DNA of 42,544 bases, from assembly GCA_019115185.1 (NCBI GenBank), contig DXDZ01000026.1:1-42544 (forward strand), written 5' to 3'. Source of the DNA: Candidatus Agathobaculum merdipullorum. GTDB lineage: Bacteria > Bacillota > Clostridia > Oscillospirales > Butyricicoccaceae. Below, piece by piece: positions 34,956 through 42,544 of the stretch (its first letter is position 1; every line of letters begins with the position of its first letter). The position numbers and the translations under genes are program-made. The notes under the pieces are model-generated. The model was not told the DNA's origin. It searched no databases and saw only the letters and a list, made by a program, of their open reading frames with translations.

Positions 34956-35255
34956 GATACACCTCTCTGTAACACAACCTGATTGGATTATTATATCACA
35001 CACGCTGTACTTATAAAACCATCTGACCCAAAATTTCATAATTCTGCGTATTCATGGGTATATCTCAGCTTTTTGCACGAATTCAGCAATATTTTACCGT
35101 CATTTTATCCATTTCACTTTGCATACCTCCCAAAATCTTTTTAAATTTTTTGTTAAAGAATCGACTTTTTTTCCGTTGCATAAAGCGGTATCCTATCCTC
35201 AAGAAACAAACTTGTTTAAACAAGTTGGGAAAATAAAAATACAGGAGGAAGATTC
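34956..35255. promoter_or_regulatory. treR-treP divergent regulatory region
   Basis: 300 bases with no gene. An extended -10 for treR (TG-A-TATAAT, at 34990-34995 on the minus strand) lacks a good -35. For treP the best candidate is TTGCAT (35119-35124), 17 bases, TAAATT (35142-35147), leaving a long AT-rich leader before the operator and start. I see no clear catabolite (cre) site. Confidence 0.6.
35209..35226. promoter_or_regulatory. Predicted TreR operator
   Basis: 18-base perfect palindrome AACTTGTTTAAACAAGTT, 29 bases before the treP start. Symmetry and position fit a GntR-family operator that blocks transcription of the PTS gene. Confidence 0.8.
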
Positions 35256-37205
35256 ATGGGAAAATACCAGCAAGACGTCCAGACACTGCTTGACAAAATC
35301 GGTGGAAAGGTGAACATTCAGGCGGTTTCACACTGCATGACACGCATGCGTTTCGTGCTTGTCGATCCGAAAAAAGCGGATGAAAAGGAAATCGAAAAGA
35401 TCCCCAGCGTGAAAGGCACGTTTACACAGGCCGGTCAGTATCAGGTCATCATTGGCAATGATGTCGCCAACTTCTATCAAGAATTCACCAAGTTCGCGGG
35501 TATCGAAGGTGTGAGCAAGGACGCGGTCAAGAGTGCAGCCAAGACCAACCAGAATCCCTTGCAGCGCATCATGGGTGCGCTGGGCGAAATCTTTGCACCG
35601 ATCATCCCGGCGCTCATCTGCGGCGGTCTTGTGCTGGGCTTCCGCAATATCATCGGTGAAGTGGACCTGCTGAATGGCCGAACCCAGTCGCTGGCCGATG
35701 TGTCCCAGTTCTGGGCAGGCATGTACAGCTTCCTGTGGCTGATTGGTGAAGCAATCTTCCACTTCCTGCCTGTCGGCATCACCTGGTCGATCACCAAGAA
35801 GATGGGCACGACCCAGATCCTCGGCATCGTGCTCGGCCTGACACTGATCTCCCCGCAGCTGCTCAACGGCTTCTCGGTTGCCACCACCCCTGCCAGCGAA
35901 ATCCCGGTTTGGGACTTCGGCTTCGCGCAGGTGCAGATGATCGGCTATCAGGGACAAGTCGTTGCTGCGATTATGGCAGGCTTTGTGCTGGTCTACTTAG
36001 AGAAATTCTTTAAAAAGATCTGTCCCGAGGTCGTCAGTATGGTCGTTGTGCCGTTCTGTGCACTGGTTCCTGCCGTGCTGATCGCGCATACGGTTGTCGG
36101 CCCGATCGGCTGGAAGATCGGCGACTTTATCGCAAATATCGTCAACATGGGTCTGGCCTCCAACTTCAAGCTGGTCTTTGCCGCACTCTTCGGCTTGTTC
36201 TACGCGCCGATCGTCATGACCGGCCTGCATCATATGACCAACGCCATCGACTCACAGCTGGTCAACACCTACGGCGGCACCAACCTCTGGCCGATGATTG
36301 CGCTGTCCAACATTGCGCAGGGCTCGGCTGTGCTGGCCATGTCCTTCCTGCAAAAGCGCAATGAGCGCGCACAGCAGGTCAACATCCCGGCGTGCATCTC
36401 CTGCTATCTGGGTGTTACCGAACCGGCGCTGTTCGGTGTCAACCTCAAATACGGTTTCCCGCTCGTCTGCGGCATGATCGGCTCTGCCTGCGGTGCGGTT
36501 ATTTCGATCGGCACAGGCGTCACCGCTATTAGCATCGGCGTCGGCGGCTTGCCGGGCATCCTGTCCATTTTCCCGGAATACTGGCTCAACTTCCTGCTGG
36601 CGATGGCCGCTGCCATCATTGTACCGTTTGTTCTGACCTACATTGTCGGCAGCCGCAAGCTGTCCCGCGAGGACCGCGTGCTTGAACCTTCTCCTTCTGT
36701 TGTTGAAACTGCTGCACCGACTGCCGTGGAAGCTCCGGCTGCTTCTTCTCCGATTGTACTCAAAGCAATCTGCGACGGCTGCACCCTGCCGCTCAGTGAA
36801 GTGCCGGATGATGTATTCTCCAAGGGCATCATGGGTGAAGGTCTGGCCTTTGAACCGACAGGCGACACGATCTACGCCCCAGCAGATGCCAAAGTATCGG
36901 TTGTCATGGAGGACAGCCGCCACGCCTGCGGCTTGCAGCTTGCCGACGGCACCGAGCTGCTCATCCATATCGGTGTGGACACAGTGGACATGAAGGGCGA
37001 CGGCTTTACCCTGTTCGTCCACGAGGGCGATATGGTCAAGGCAGGTGACAAGCTCATCACCTTCTCCCCCGACAAAATCGCAGCCGCCGGCCATCCCAAG
37101 ACCACCGCATTCATCGTGACCGAACCGGCCGGCCATACCAATATGACGTTCCATACAGGCATCGAAGCCAAGCATGGCGAGACGATTGCAGCTGAGCTTG
37201 CCTGA
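35256..37205 (+). CDS. treP: PTS trehalose transporter, fused EIIB-EIIC-EIIA
   Basis: 649-aa membrane protein that takes up trehalose as trehalose-6-phosphate. EIIB is at about 1-85 with the phospho-accepting Cys27 (SHCMTRMRF). EIIC spans about 105-470 with roughly 10 TM segments and the typical GVTEPALFGVNLKYGFP. An Ala/Pro-rich linker (about 480-500) leads to a Glc-type EIIA domain with His556 (RHACGL) and the active His571 (LLIHIGVDTV). ATG 35256 follows AGGAGG. Many trehalose EII proteins lack EIIA and borrow it; here it is fused and looks complete. Sugar specificity rests on treR and treC next door. Confidence 0.94.
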   Translation: MGKYQQDVQTLLDKIGGKVNIQAVSHCMTRMRFVLVDPKKADEKEIEKIPSVKGTFTQAGQYQVIIGNDVANFYQEFTKFAGIEGVSKDAVKSAAKTNQNPLQRIMGALGEIFAPIIPALICGGLVLGFRNIIGEVDLLNGRTQSLADVSQFWAGMYSFLWLIGEAIFHFLPVGITWSITKKMGTTQILGIVLGLTLISPQLLNGFSVATTPASEIPVWDFGFAQVQMIGYQGQVVAAIMAGFVLVYLEKFFKKICPEVVSMVVVPFCALVPAVLIAHTVVGPIGWKIGDFIANIVNMGLASNFKLVFAALFGLFYAPIVMTGLHHMTNAIDSQLVNTYGGTNLWPMIALSNIAQGSAVLAMSFLQKRNERAQQVNIPACISCYLGVTEPALFGVNLKYGFPLVCGMIGSACGAVISIGTGVTAISIGVGGLPGILSIFPEYWLNFLLAMAAAIIVPFVLTYIVGSRKLSREDRVLEPSPSVVETAAPTAVEAPAASSPIVLKAICDGCTLPLSEVPDDVFSKGIMGEGLAFEPTGDTIYAPADAKVSVVMEDSRHACGLQLADGTELLIHIGVDTVDMKGDGFTLFVHEGDMVKAGDKLITFSPDKIAAAGHPKTTAFIVTEPAGHTNMTFHTGIEAKHGETIAAELA

Positions 37206-37222
37206 GAAGGAGGAAAACTGTG

Positions 37223-38878
37223 ATGTTTGATTTTCGCAAAAGTGTTGTTTACCAGTGCTACTTTAAGTCCTTTTTCGACTCGGATGGCGACGGTGTAGGC
37301 GATCTGGGCGGTGTGACCGCGAAGCTCGACTATCTCCAGACGCTGGGCGTGGATTATATCTGGCTCAATCCGTTCTTTCCTTCCCCGCAGCGCGATAACG
37401 GCTATGATGTAGCCGACTACTGCGCAGTCGATCCACGCTTCGGCACAATGGCAGACTTTGAAACGCTGTCTCAGGAAGCGGCAAAGCGCGGCATCCGGCT
37501 GATGCTCGATATGGTGTTCAACCACACCTCCACCGAGCACGAATGGTTCCGCAAGGCCATGGCGGGCGACAAAGAATACGAAGATTTCTATATTTGGCGT
37601 GAAGGCAGCGCGGACGGCACGCCTCCCAACAACTGGGAAAGCAAGTTTGGCGGCAGTGCGTGGCAGTATGTGCTCGAAAAGGGCAAATGGTATCTGCACC
37701 TGTTCGACCCAACGCAGGCTGACCTCAATTGGGAAAACCCCCGCGTGCGCAAAGAACTGCAAAACGTCATCCGTTTCTGGATGGATAAGGGCGTCAAGGG
37801 CTTCCGCTTTGACGTAGTCAACCTCATCAGTAAAGGCTCGTATGAGTCCGACAATCAGGGTGACGGTCGCCGCTTTTACACCGATGGCCCGCGCGTACAC
37901 GAATTCCTGCATGAACTCAGCGCCACAACTTTCGGCACGGATGCTGAAATCATCACGGTCGGTGAAATGTCCAGCACCAGCATGGAAAACTGCTATCGCT
38001 ACGCGGGCGCAGACACGGGCGAGCTGAGCATGGTGTTCTCATTCCATCACCTCAAGGTGGACTTTGTCGGCAATGAAAAGTGGGTGCTGGTGCCGTTCGA
38101 CTTCGGCAAGCTCAAGAATATTCTGTTCTCGTGGCAGACCGGCATGAGCGACCATAATGCGTGGAACGCGGTGTTCTGGTGCAACCACGACCAGCCGCGT
38201 GTCGTTTCCCGCTTCGGTGACGAGGGCGAATACTGGGCACAGTCTGCCAAGATGCTGGGCACGGTCGTACACTGTCTGCGCGGTACGCCGTATGTCTATC
38301 AAGGCGAAGAGATTGGCATGACCAATGCAGGTTTTACCTCTCTTGAGCAGTACCGCGACGTGGAAAGCCTCAACCATTATCATATTCTGCGCGCGCGCGG
38401 ACTGCACGAGGACAGCGTTTACGACATTCTGCGCGTCCATTCGCGCGACAATGCGCGCACGCCTATGCAGTGGGACGCAAGCACGCACGGCGGCTTCACC
38501 ACCGCTAAGCCGTGGCTGAGTGTCAACCCCAATCATACGCGCATCAACGCCGCTGCACAGGTGGGCGACCCTGACTCGGTATTCTCCCACTACCGCAAGC
38601 TGATTGCACTGCGCAAGCAGTACGATGTAATCGCCTACGGCGATTTTGCCCCACTGGATGAAATGCATCCGTCCGTGTTGGCCTATACCCGCCAGCTGGA
38701 CGGCGAACAGTTGGTGGTCGTGAACAACTTCTACCGCACCGAAGCAGACTGGACGTGCCCAATCAACCTTGACGGCTTCACCTGCCTGCTGTCCAACTAT
38801 CCGGACGCAGCTGTACAGACCAAGCTGCACCTGCGCCCATATGAGTCGCTGGTGCTGTACCGCGCAGCGAAACAATAA
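37223..38878 (+). CDS. treC: Trehalose-6-phosphate hydrolase
   Basis: 551-aa cytoplasmic GH13 enzyme (called TreA in Bacillus) splitting trehalose-6-phosphate into glucose and glucose-6-phosphate. The (beta/alpha)8 barrel motifs are intact: DMVFNH (96-101), GFRFDVV with nucleophile Asp197, VGEMSS with acid/base Glu248 and NHDQPR with Asp323. N-terminal VVYQCYFKSFFDSDGDGVGDLGG is the calcium-binding-type start. I prefer ATG 37223, 9 bases after AAGGAGG, over the GTG three bases earlier. It is 17 bases after treP. Confidence 0.95.
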   Translation: MFDFRKSVVYQCYFKSFFDSDGDGVGDLGGVTAKLDYLQTLGVDYIWLNPFFPSPQRDNGYDVADYCAVDPRFGTMADFETLSQEAAKRGIRLMLDMVFNHTSTEHEWFRKAMAGDKEYEDFYIWREGSADGTPPNNWESKFGGSAWQYVLEKGKWYLHLFDPTQADLNWENPRVRKELQNVIRFWMDKGVKGFRFDVVNLISKGSYESDNQGDGRRFYTDGPRVHEFLHELSATTFGTDAEIITVGEMSSTSMENCYRYAGADTGELSMVFSFHHLKVDFVGNEKWVLVPFDFGKLKNILFSWQTGMSDHNAWNAVFWCNHDQPRVVSRFGDEGEYWAQSAKMLGTVVHCLRGTPYVYQGEEIGMTNAGFTSLEQYRDVESLNHYHILRARGLHEDSVYDILRVHSRDNARTPMQWDASTHGGFTTAKPWLSVNPNHTRINAAAQVGDPDSVFSHYRKLIALRKQYDVIAYGDFAPLDEMHPSVLAYTRQLDGEQLVVVNNFYRTEADWTCPINLDGFTCLLSNYPDAAVQTKLHLRPYESLVLYRAAKQ

Positions 38879-38891
38879 CCTGATATCAAAC

Positions 38892-38926
38892 CAAAAGCAG
38901 CAGCGCCCCACAGCCTGCTGCTTTTG
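38892..38926 (+). terminator. Terminator after treC
   Basis: 12-bp perfect stem (CAAAAGCAGCAG / CTGCTGCTTTTG) followed by ATTTTA, 14 bases past the stop. Confidence 0.85.
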
Positions 38927-38999
38927 ATTTTACCAATATACCCAAACGCATCGGACGATTTGGGGTGCAAATATCAGAGTATATAATTTCAAAAAAAGC

Positions 39000-39028
39000 T
39001 TGTTTTTTTATTGCCAGCATGATATAAT
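39000..39028 (+). promoter_or_regulatory. tRNA-Ser promoter
   Basis: TTGTTT (39000-39005), 17 bases, TATAAT (39023-39028), a perfect -10; the tRNA begins 33 bases further on. Confidence 0.75.
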
Positions 39029-39060
39029 AACAAAGCACTGTGTAGAGCAGGCAGAAATAT

Positions 39061-39149
39061 GCAGCGGTATCGAAGTGGTCATAACGGGGCTGACTCGAAA
39101 TCAGTTTGCCGGCAACGGCACGTGGGTTCGAATCCCACCCGCTGCGCCA
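39061..39149 (+). tRNA. tRNA-Ser (anticodon CGA)
   Basis: 89 bases with encoded CCA (39147-39149). Acceptor stem GCAGCGG/CCGCTGC pairs fully, anticodon loop CTCGAAA gives CGA (reads UCG), there is a long variable arm (TTGCCGGCAACGGCAC region) as expected for a class II serine tRNA, and the T arm GTGGGTTCGAATCCCAC is perfect. Single-gene unit with its own promoter and terminator. Confidence 0.97.
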
Positions 39150-39152
39150 AAG

Positions 39153-39182
39153 AAAAACAGCAACCTCATGGTTGCTGTTTTT
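39153..39182. terminator. Terminator after tRNA-Ser
   Basis: 13-bp perfect stem (AAAAACAGCAACC / GGTTGCTGTTTTT) with loop TCAT and T runs on both strands; also serves recD2, which converges from the other side. Confidence 0.9.
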
Positions 39183-39218
39183 TTATTTATCTTCTGAATG
39201 CAACACAACGGCACCGAC

Positions 39219-41459
39219 TCACTCGGCGGATGCTTCCTCGCGCAAACGCGCCTTCAATGCGCTGTATCTCCGCCCTTTCTGATTGTTTCCAACCATATAG
39301 GCCACTACATCCTGACTGCCCACGATCACCAACAGTTGTTTTGCCCGGGTAATCGCGGTATACAGAATATTCCGCGTCAGCAAACGACGCGGCAACGCAT
39401 CGGACAACGCCAACACAACCGCATCAAATTCGCTGCCCTGCGATTTGTGAACGGTCACCGCATAGGCCAGCTCCAATTCGCCCAGCATATCATATGTATA
39501 GGTCGCAATGCGATCATCAAAACGAATCACCATACATTCCTGACGCGGAAAGATCTGCAAAATCTCTCCTACGTCACCGTTGAAGATACCCGTGCCCTGC
39601 TCGTCATTCTCCCGCTTTTCCCAGATGATATCATAATTGTTACGCACCTGCATCACCCGGTCACCCTCGCGGAAGATCCAGTCCCCAAAGCGTTTTTCCA
39701 GCTTGTCCTCCGCCGGAGGGTTAAGTGCCTCCTGCAGCCGTCGATTGAGCGCAATGGTGCCGCTCCCCTGCCGTCTGGCCGGCGAGAGCACCTGAATCTG
39801 CGAGGGCAGCAACCCATAATGGTTTGGCAGGCGCACCGCACAAAGCTGCGCCACGGTCTCGATCACCGCTGCCGGATCAGCACGTTTTAAGAAGAAAAAA
39901 TCTCCGTCTGCGCCAGATGGTACTGGCATATGGCCTTCATTGACTGCGTGGGCGTTCATCACAATATCCGACTGCTGTGCCTGCCGGAAAATATCGGTCA
40001 GCTGAATGGTCGGCACACGATGGGAACCGATGATATCCCGCAGAAAATTACCCGGCCCCACCGGGGGGAGCTGATCGGCATCCCCAACCAGAACCAAGCG
40101 AGCACCATGCGGCAGCGCCTCAATCAGCGCCTGCATCAGCGTGATATCCACCATGGAAACCTCGTCCAGAATAACCGCATCACACTCCAAGGGATTGGTC
40201 AGATTTCGCGCGAATGCCGTACGGCCTCCCACGCCAAAGCCCGCTTCCAACAAGCGGTGAATGGTCTTGGCCTCCATTCCGGTGAGGTCCGACAGCCGTT
40301 TTGCTGCGCGTCCGGTCGGAGCCGCCAGCAACGTATTCAAACCCAATGCCTCAAACACCTGCAAAATGCCGCGAACGGTTGTCGTCTTGCCGGTGCCGGG
40401 ACCGCCTGTCAGAATGACCAATCCATTACGCGCTGCCATCGTGATCGCCTGTTTCTGCTTTTCCGAATACGGCACCTCGCTATCCAGCACCAACGCTTTG
40501 AGCAACTCATCTACATCGAAATCATACTGGTAATTGCGCTCCGCCATGCTGCCGAGCATTTCAGCCAGATATGCTTCCGCATCGTGCAGATCGCGCAGAT
40601 ATACCGCATCCCGTCCGGCGATATGTTCACAAACCAGCCGTCCACGCTCGCGCAATCGCTCAATTGCAGCAAGCGCACGCGCTTCATCAAATAACACATC
40701 GTCGTCCGAAAGAAGCGAGCAGACGGCTGCCGTCAGCTTTTCCACCGGAATAAACGTATGTCCGTTATCCAGATTGAAAACTAGCGTGTATAAAACGCCC
40801 GCATCCGCGCGCTCATCCGACAGCAGCGAAAGCCCCAGCTCCATCGCCAGCCCATCCGCCAGCTTGAAGTCCACGTCATAATACGGATCACACAGCAGAT
40901 ACGGATTTTCGCACAGCGCATCAATCGCACTGTCCCGCAAGCGCTTATACAGAAGCGGCGTCAGGGAAACCGGCAGGCGGTGCTCCGCCAAAAAATCCAT
41001 CAGCAGACGCATCTCATTCTGCTCAGTGAATTGCTTGCCGATCTCCCTCGCCTTTTTCTCTGTGATGCCGCGAATTGCAGTCAACCGTTCCGGCTCATAG
41101 GCCAGCACATCAAAGGTATCCTCTCCGAACTTTTCCGCGATGCGAGAAGCCAGCCGCGGCCCGATGCCGCGAATCAAGCCGGAGCCCAAATATTCGGCAA
41201 TACCCCGCACCGAGGATGGCAAACGGCGCTCAAACGCTTCGGTTGCAAACTGTTCACCATAAGATGGATGCGTCACCCATGTGCCGGTCAGGATAACCTG
41301 TTCCCCTAAGCCGATATTCGGGAAAGTACCGGTTGCTGTTACCTCTGCGCCATCATCCGAACTTAATCGCAATACTGCATATCCGTTTTCCTCATTGTAA
41401 AAAACAATTTGCTCCACTGTGCCGCGAATCAGCACATACTCTTTCTCGTCCAAGCTCAA
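39219..41459 (-). CDS. recD2: RecD2-type ATP-dependent DNA helicase
   Basis: 746 aa, the RecD2 subgroup found without RecBC. An N-terminal OB-like region (RGTVEQIVFYNEENGYAVLRL), helix-hairpin-helix repeats (SGLIRGIGPRLASRIAEKFG; LTAIRGITEKKAREIG) and then the superfamily 1B helicase core: Walker A LTGGPGTGKTTT, motif Ia AAPTGRAAKRL, motif II LDEVSMVD, VGDADQLPPVGPG, and motif VI VTHKSQGSEFD ... YTAITRAKQLL. It unwinds DNA 5'-3' in repair or fork restart (family knowledge). The start is TTG 41457-41459 behind AGAGGAAC; no ATG lies near the expected N-terminus. It follows the 99-aa membrane gene by 19 bases. Confidence 0.95.
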   Translation of the reverse strand: MSLDEKEYVLIRGTVEQIVFYNEENGYAVLRLSSDDGAEVTATGTFPNIGLGEQVILTGTWVTHPSYGEQFATEAFERRLPSSVRGIAEYLGSGLIRGIGPRLASRIAEKFGEDTFDVLAYEPERLTAIRGITEKKAREIGKQFTEQNEMRLLMDFLAEHRLPVSLTPLLYKRLRDSAIDALCENPYLLCDPYYDVDFKLADGLAMELGLSLLSDERADAGVLYTLVFNLDNGHTFIPVEKLTAAVCSLLSDDDVLFDEARALAAIERLRERGRLVCEHIAGRDAVYLRDLHDAEAYLAEMLGSMAERNYQYDFDVDELLKALVLDSEVPYSEKQKQAITMAARNGLVILTGGPGTGKTTTVRGILQVFEALGLNTLLAAPTGRAAKRLSDLTGMEAKTIHRLLEAGFGVGGRTAFARNLTNPLECDAVILDEVSMVDITLMQALIEALPHGARLVLVGDADQLPPVGPGNFLRDIIGSHRVPTIQLTDIFRQAQQSDIVMNAHAVNEGHMPVPSGADGDFFFLKRADPAAVIETVAQLCAVRLPNHYGLLPSQIQVLSPARRQGSGTIALNRRLQEALNPPAEDKLEKRFGDWIFREGDRVMQVRNNYDIIWEKRENDEQGTGIFNGDVGEILQIFPRQECMVIRFDDRIATYTYDMLGELELAYAVTVHKSQGSEFDAVVLALSDALPRRLLTRNILYTAITRAKQLLVIVGSQDVVAYMVGNNQKGRRYSALKARLREEASAE

Positions 41460-41478
41460 CCGTTCCTCTTTCTATCTA

Positions 41479-41778
41479 TCATTCCAAATACATAATATCC
41501 TGTCTGGATGCCAAATGCTTTGCAATATTATCCTCACCACCACAGCCGATCTCGACAAACGTGATGGACAACCCCGGAAGATATTGCTTACGCACACGCA
41601 AAGCAATCCGAATCAGTTGTTCACTGGCGGCATCATTGCCATCGCCGTACAATGTCAGTTCTGCCGAACCATGCATGCGTAGCAATCGTGCAACACTCAA
41701 TTCATAAACCACATGCAAAAACGTATACATTCCTATGGCTGCAAAGATTGCAAGTACCGCTTCCCAAAAAACAGACAT
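41479..41778 (-). CDS. Small conserved-looking membrane protein, unknown
   Basis: 99 aa. ATG 41778 has a strong AGGAGGGG site. One N-terminal TM helix (about 4-26, FWEAVLAIFAAIGMYTFLHVVYEL) precedes a soluble alpha/beta region: AELTLYGDGNDAASEQLIRIALRVRKQYLPGLSITFVEIG. I do not recognise the domain. Codon and residue use look coding, and it lies 19 bases ahead of recD2 on the same strand, so it is probably in that operon; a membrane partner for DNA repair would be surprising and remains speculation. Confidence 0.75.
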   Translation of the reverse strand: MSVFWEAVLAIFAAIGMYTFLHVVYELSVARLLRMHGSAELTLYGDGNDAASEQLIRIALRVRKQYLPGLSITFVEIGCGGEDNIAKHLASRQDIMYLE

Positions 41779-41840
41779 GAGTCTCCCCTCCTGTTTTCAG
41801 GCTATGCGGCAAGCAATCTGCGGGTTCCATTACTCGATTT

Positions 41841-41869
41841 ATTGTAACACAAGACGAAATAAATGTAAA
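41841..41869 (-). promoter_or_regulatory. Promoter of the 99-aa gene-recD2 unit
   Basis: TTTACA (41864-41869), 17 bases, TACAAT (41841-41846) on the minus strand. It begins 5 bases after the long hairpin at 41874-41926. Confidence 0.7.
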
Positions 41870-41873
41870 ATCC

Positions 41874-41926
41874 AAACCTGATAGCAAAGCTGCCGGAATC
41901 CGTCCGGCAGCTTTGCTATCAGGTTT
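41874..41926. repeat. 24-bp perfect inverted repeat (long hairpin)
   Basis: Arms 41874-41897 and 41903-41926 are exact reverse complements around a 5-base loop (ATCCG). There is no proper U run after it on either strand, though the position between a candidate ORF and the next promoter suggests a transcription boundary. The stop codon of the doubtful ORF lies in the hairpin's right arm. Confidence 0.85.
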
Positions 41927-42152
41927 CGTGATTGGTGCACCATTCGGTCAAATCTTCACTGTTTGTTCCTCGCATGGGATGTGCGTACCCACATCCGCGC
42001 CCATTTGGTGGCAATGCAACCCCTTCGGGGACACCGTCCGACGCTTCTGCTTCACACTTTCGTGACGATGCCCCAGGTGTACTGTACGACAACCACTCAA
42101 ATTGCTTCTGCGCCGCTTCCATCTGATATTGTTTGATTTTATCCTGTTTAAT
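41919..42152 (-). CDS. Doubtful small ORF after tuf, possible ATT start
   Basis: An excellent AAGGAGG (42161-42167) on the minus strand has no usable ATG/GTG/TTG at the right distance: the ATG one base away stops after three codons. An ATT at 42150-42152, spaced about 8 bases, opens a 77-codon frame (IKQDKIKQYQMEAAQKQFEWL...), starting with a helical, Gln/Lys-rich stretch and ending in a Gly/Cys-rich tail. ATT starts are rare (infC). The first in-frame ATG (42122) has no ribosome site. The tail may overlap an RNA hairpin (41977-41996, GGATGTG/CACATCC). Not recognised; may be non-coding. Confidence 0.3.
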   Translation of the reverse strand: MKQDKIKQYQMEAAQKQFEWLSYSTPGASSRKCEAEASDGVPEGVALPPNGRGCGYAHPMRGTNSEDLTEWCTNHET

Positions 42153-42206
42153 AGCGCATCCCTCCTTGTCGGTATTTTTCCGCACGAAATGCGCAGTTAA
42201 ACAGGA

Positions 42207-42237
42207 AAAAGCTCCCATGCAGAGCATGGGAGCTTTT
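42207..42237 (-). terminator. tuf terminator
   Basis: 14-bp perfect stem (AAAAGCTCCCATGC / GCATGGGAGCTTTT) with a 3-base loop, 11 bases past the tuf stop, with a U-rich end on the minus strand. Confidence 0.92.
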
Positions 42238-42248
42238 GAAAGCAGCGA

Positions 42249-42544
42249 TTAGTCAGCGTTAATCTTGGTAACAACGCCGGAACCTACGGTGCGGCCACCC
42301 TCACGGATAGCGAAACGCAGGCCTTCCTCGATAGCGATCGGGGTGATCAGCTCAACGTCCATCTCAACGTTGTCGCCCGGCATGCACATCTCAGTGCCTT
42401 CCGGCAGAGTGATAACGCCAGTAACGTCGGTGGTACGGAAGTAGAACTGGGGACGGTAGTTGTTGAAGAACGGGGTGTGACGGCCGCCCTCTTCCTTCTT
42501 CAGAACGTAAACCTGGCCATGGAACTTGGTGTGCGGGTGAATGG
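42249..42544 (-). CDS. tuf: Elongation factor Tu, C-terminal part (cut by window edge)
   Basis: Delivers aminoacyl-tRNA to the ribosome. The last 98 residues are visible: [39 protein letters not shown] (domain 3), [14 protein letters not shown], and [23 protein letters not shown] ending at KINAD. Stop TAA is 42249-42251. The residue pattern is the textbook EF-Tu end, so identity is certain; the start and upstream neighbours (usually fusA and rpsG/rpsL) lie beyond base 42544. Confidence 0.98.
   Translation of the reverse strand, partial: IHPHTKFHGQVYVLKKEEGGRHTPFFNNYRPQFYFRTTDVTGVITLPEGTEMCMPGDNVEMDVELITPIAIEEGLRFAIREGGRTVGSGVVTKINAD

Larger units (their letters stand above)
41779..42248. other. 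470-base spacer between tuf and the recD2 unit
   Basis: Contains, in the minus direction, the tuf terminator (42207-42237), a strong unused ribosome site (42161-42167), the doubtful ORF, a small hairpin at 41977-41996, the 24-bp hairpin, and the promoter at 41841-41869. I see no tRNA or known riboswitch in it. Confidence 0.7.

Noticed and set aside
35176-35199. Possible catabolite repression (cre) site before treP
   Set aside because: TAAAGCGGTATCC matches the cre core only with three mismatches at fixed positions.
36252-37912. Two open frames (307 and 346 codons) opposite treP and treC
   Set aside because: Both lie wholly against well-supported genes, lack motifs and follow the reversed codon pattern.
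42123-42227. Extended start for the small ORF after tuf
   Set aside because: The longer frame begins within the tuf terminator hairpin, so a start there is not credible.

Overview
The window is an ordinary, densely coded bacterial chromosome segment. Low-GC Gram-positive hallmarks are everywhere: strong AGGAGG ribosome sites, a threonyl T-box, a TPP riboswitch, near-consensus sigma-A promoters with 17-base spacers, and frequent TTG or GTG starts. Gene content (S-layer-homology proteins, a bacterial serpin, the archaeal/eukaryote-type ProRS, a ThrRS without a TGS domain, ThiXYZ/ThiW salvage, a PTS trehalose operon) and a base composition a little above 50% GC point to a gut-associated clostridium. 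The Oscillospirales, near Butyricicoccus/Agathobaculum, are my best guess by inference; no rRNA is present to prove it. I see no phage, IS element, CRISPR array or integrase.

Layout: (1) 1-5220 holds proS (partial, minus), a small beta-sandwich protein, an SLH/propeller surface protein, and thrS with its T-box leader. (2) 5225-9072 holds an SLH-serpin fusion, a YcxB-like membrane protein and a MATE transporter. (3) 9160-17049 (minus) is a complete arginine operon, transcribed argG-argH-argC-argJ-argB-argD-argF, with a sigma-A promoter and a near-perfect ARG box. ArgJ recycles the acetyl group, so no argA is needed. (4) 17299-25171 is a set of short units: pncB; a COG2426 small export protein; a PadR regulator with a small one-TM partner; a two-gene ThrE-type exporter; cardiolipin synthase; an M24 peptidase with a DegV protein. 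(5) 25364-31020 (minus) is a TPP-riboswitch-controlled thiamine salvage operon, thiD-thiW-thiM-tenA-thiZ-thiX-thiY, importing and phosphorylating both the thiazole and the pyrimidine halves. (6) 31017-33460 is a divergent LysR module whose shared spacer carries a 14+14-base perfect palindrome; its targets are a cysteine-bearing flavin reductase and a CMD-cupin fusion. (7) 33523-38878 is the trehalose locus: a cyclophilin lipoprotein and treR on minus, then PTS EIIBCA and phospho-trehalase on plus behind an 18-base perfect operator. (8) 39061-42544 holds tRNA-Ser(CGA), recD2, a 99-aa membrane protein, a poorly explained 470-base spacer with a 24-bp perfect hairpin and a doubtful small ORF, and the 3' end of tuf.

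The most interesting items are the surface-directed serpin with small residues at the predicted reactive bond, the LysR/flavin reductase/CMD-cupin redox module with its palindrome, and the unexplained hairpin and ORF beside tuf. None of these amounts to an obviously new multi-gene defence or mobile system, and I do not claim one.
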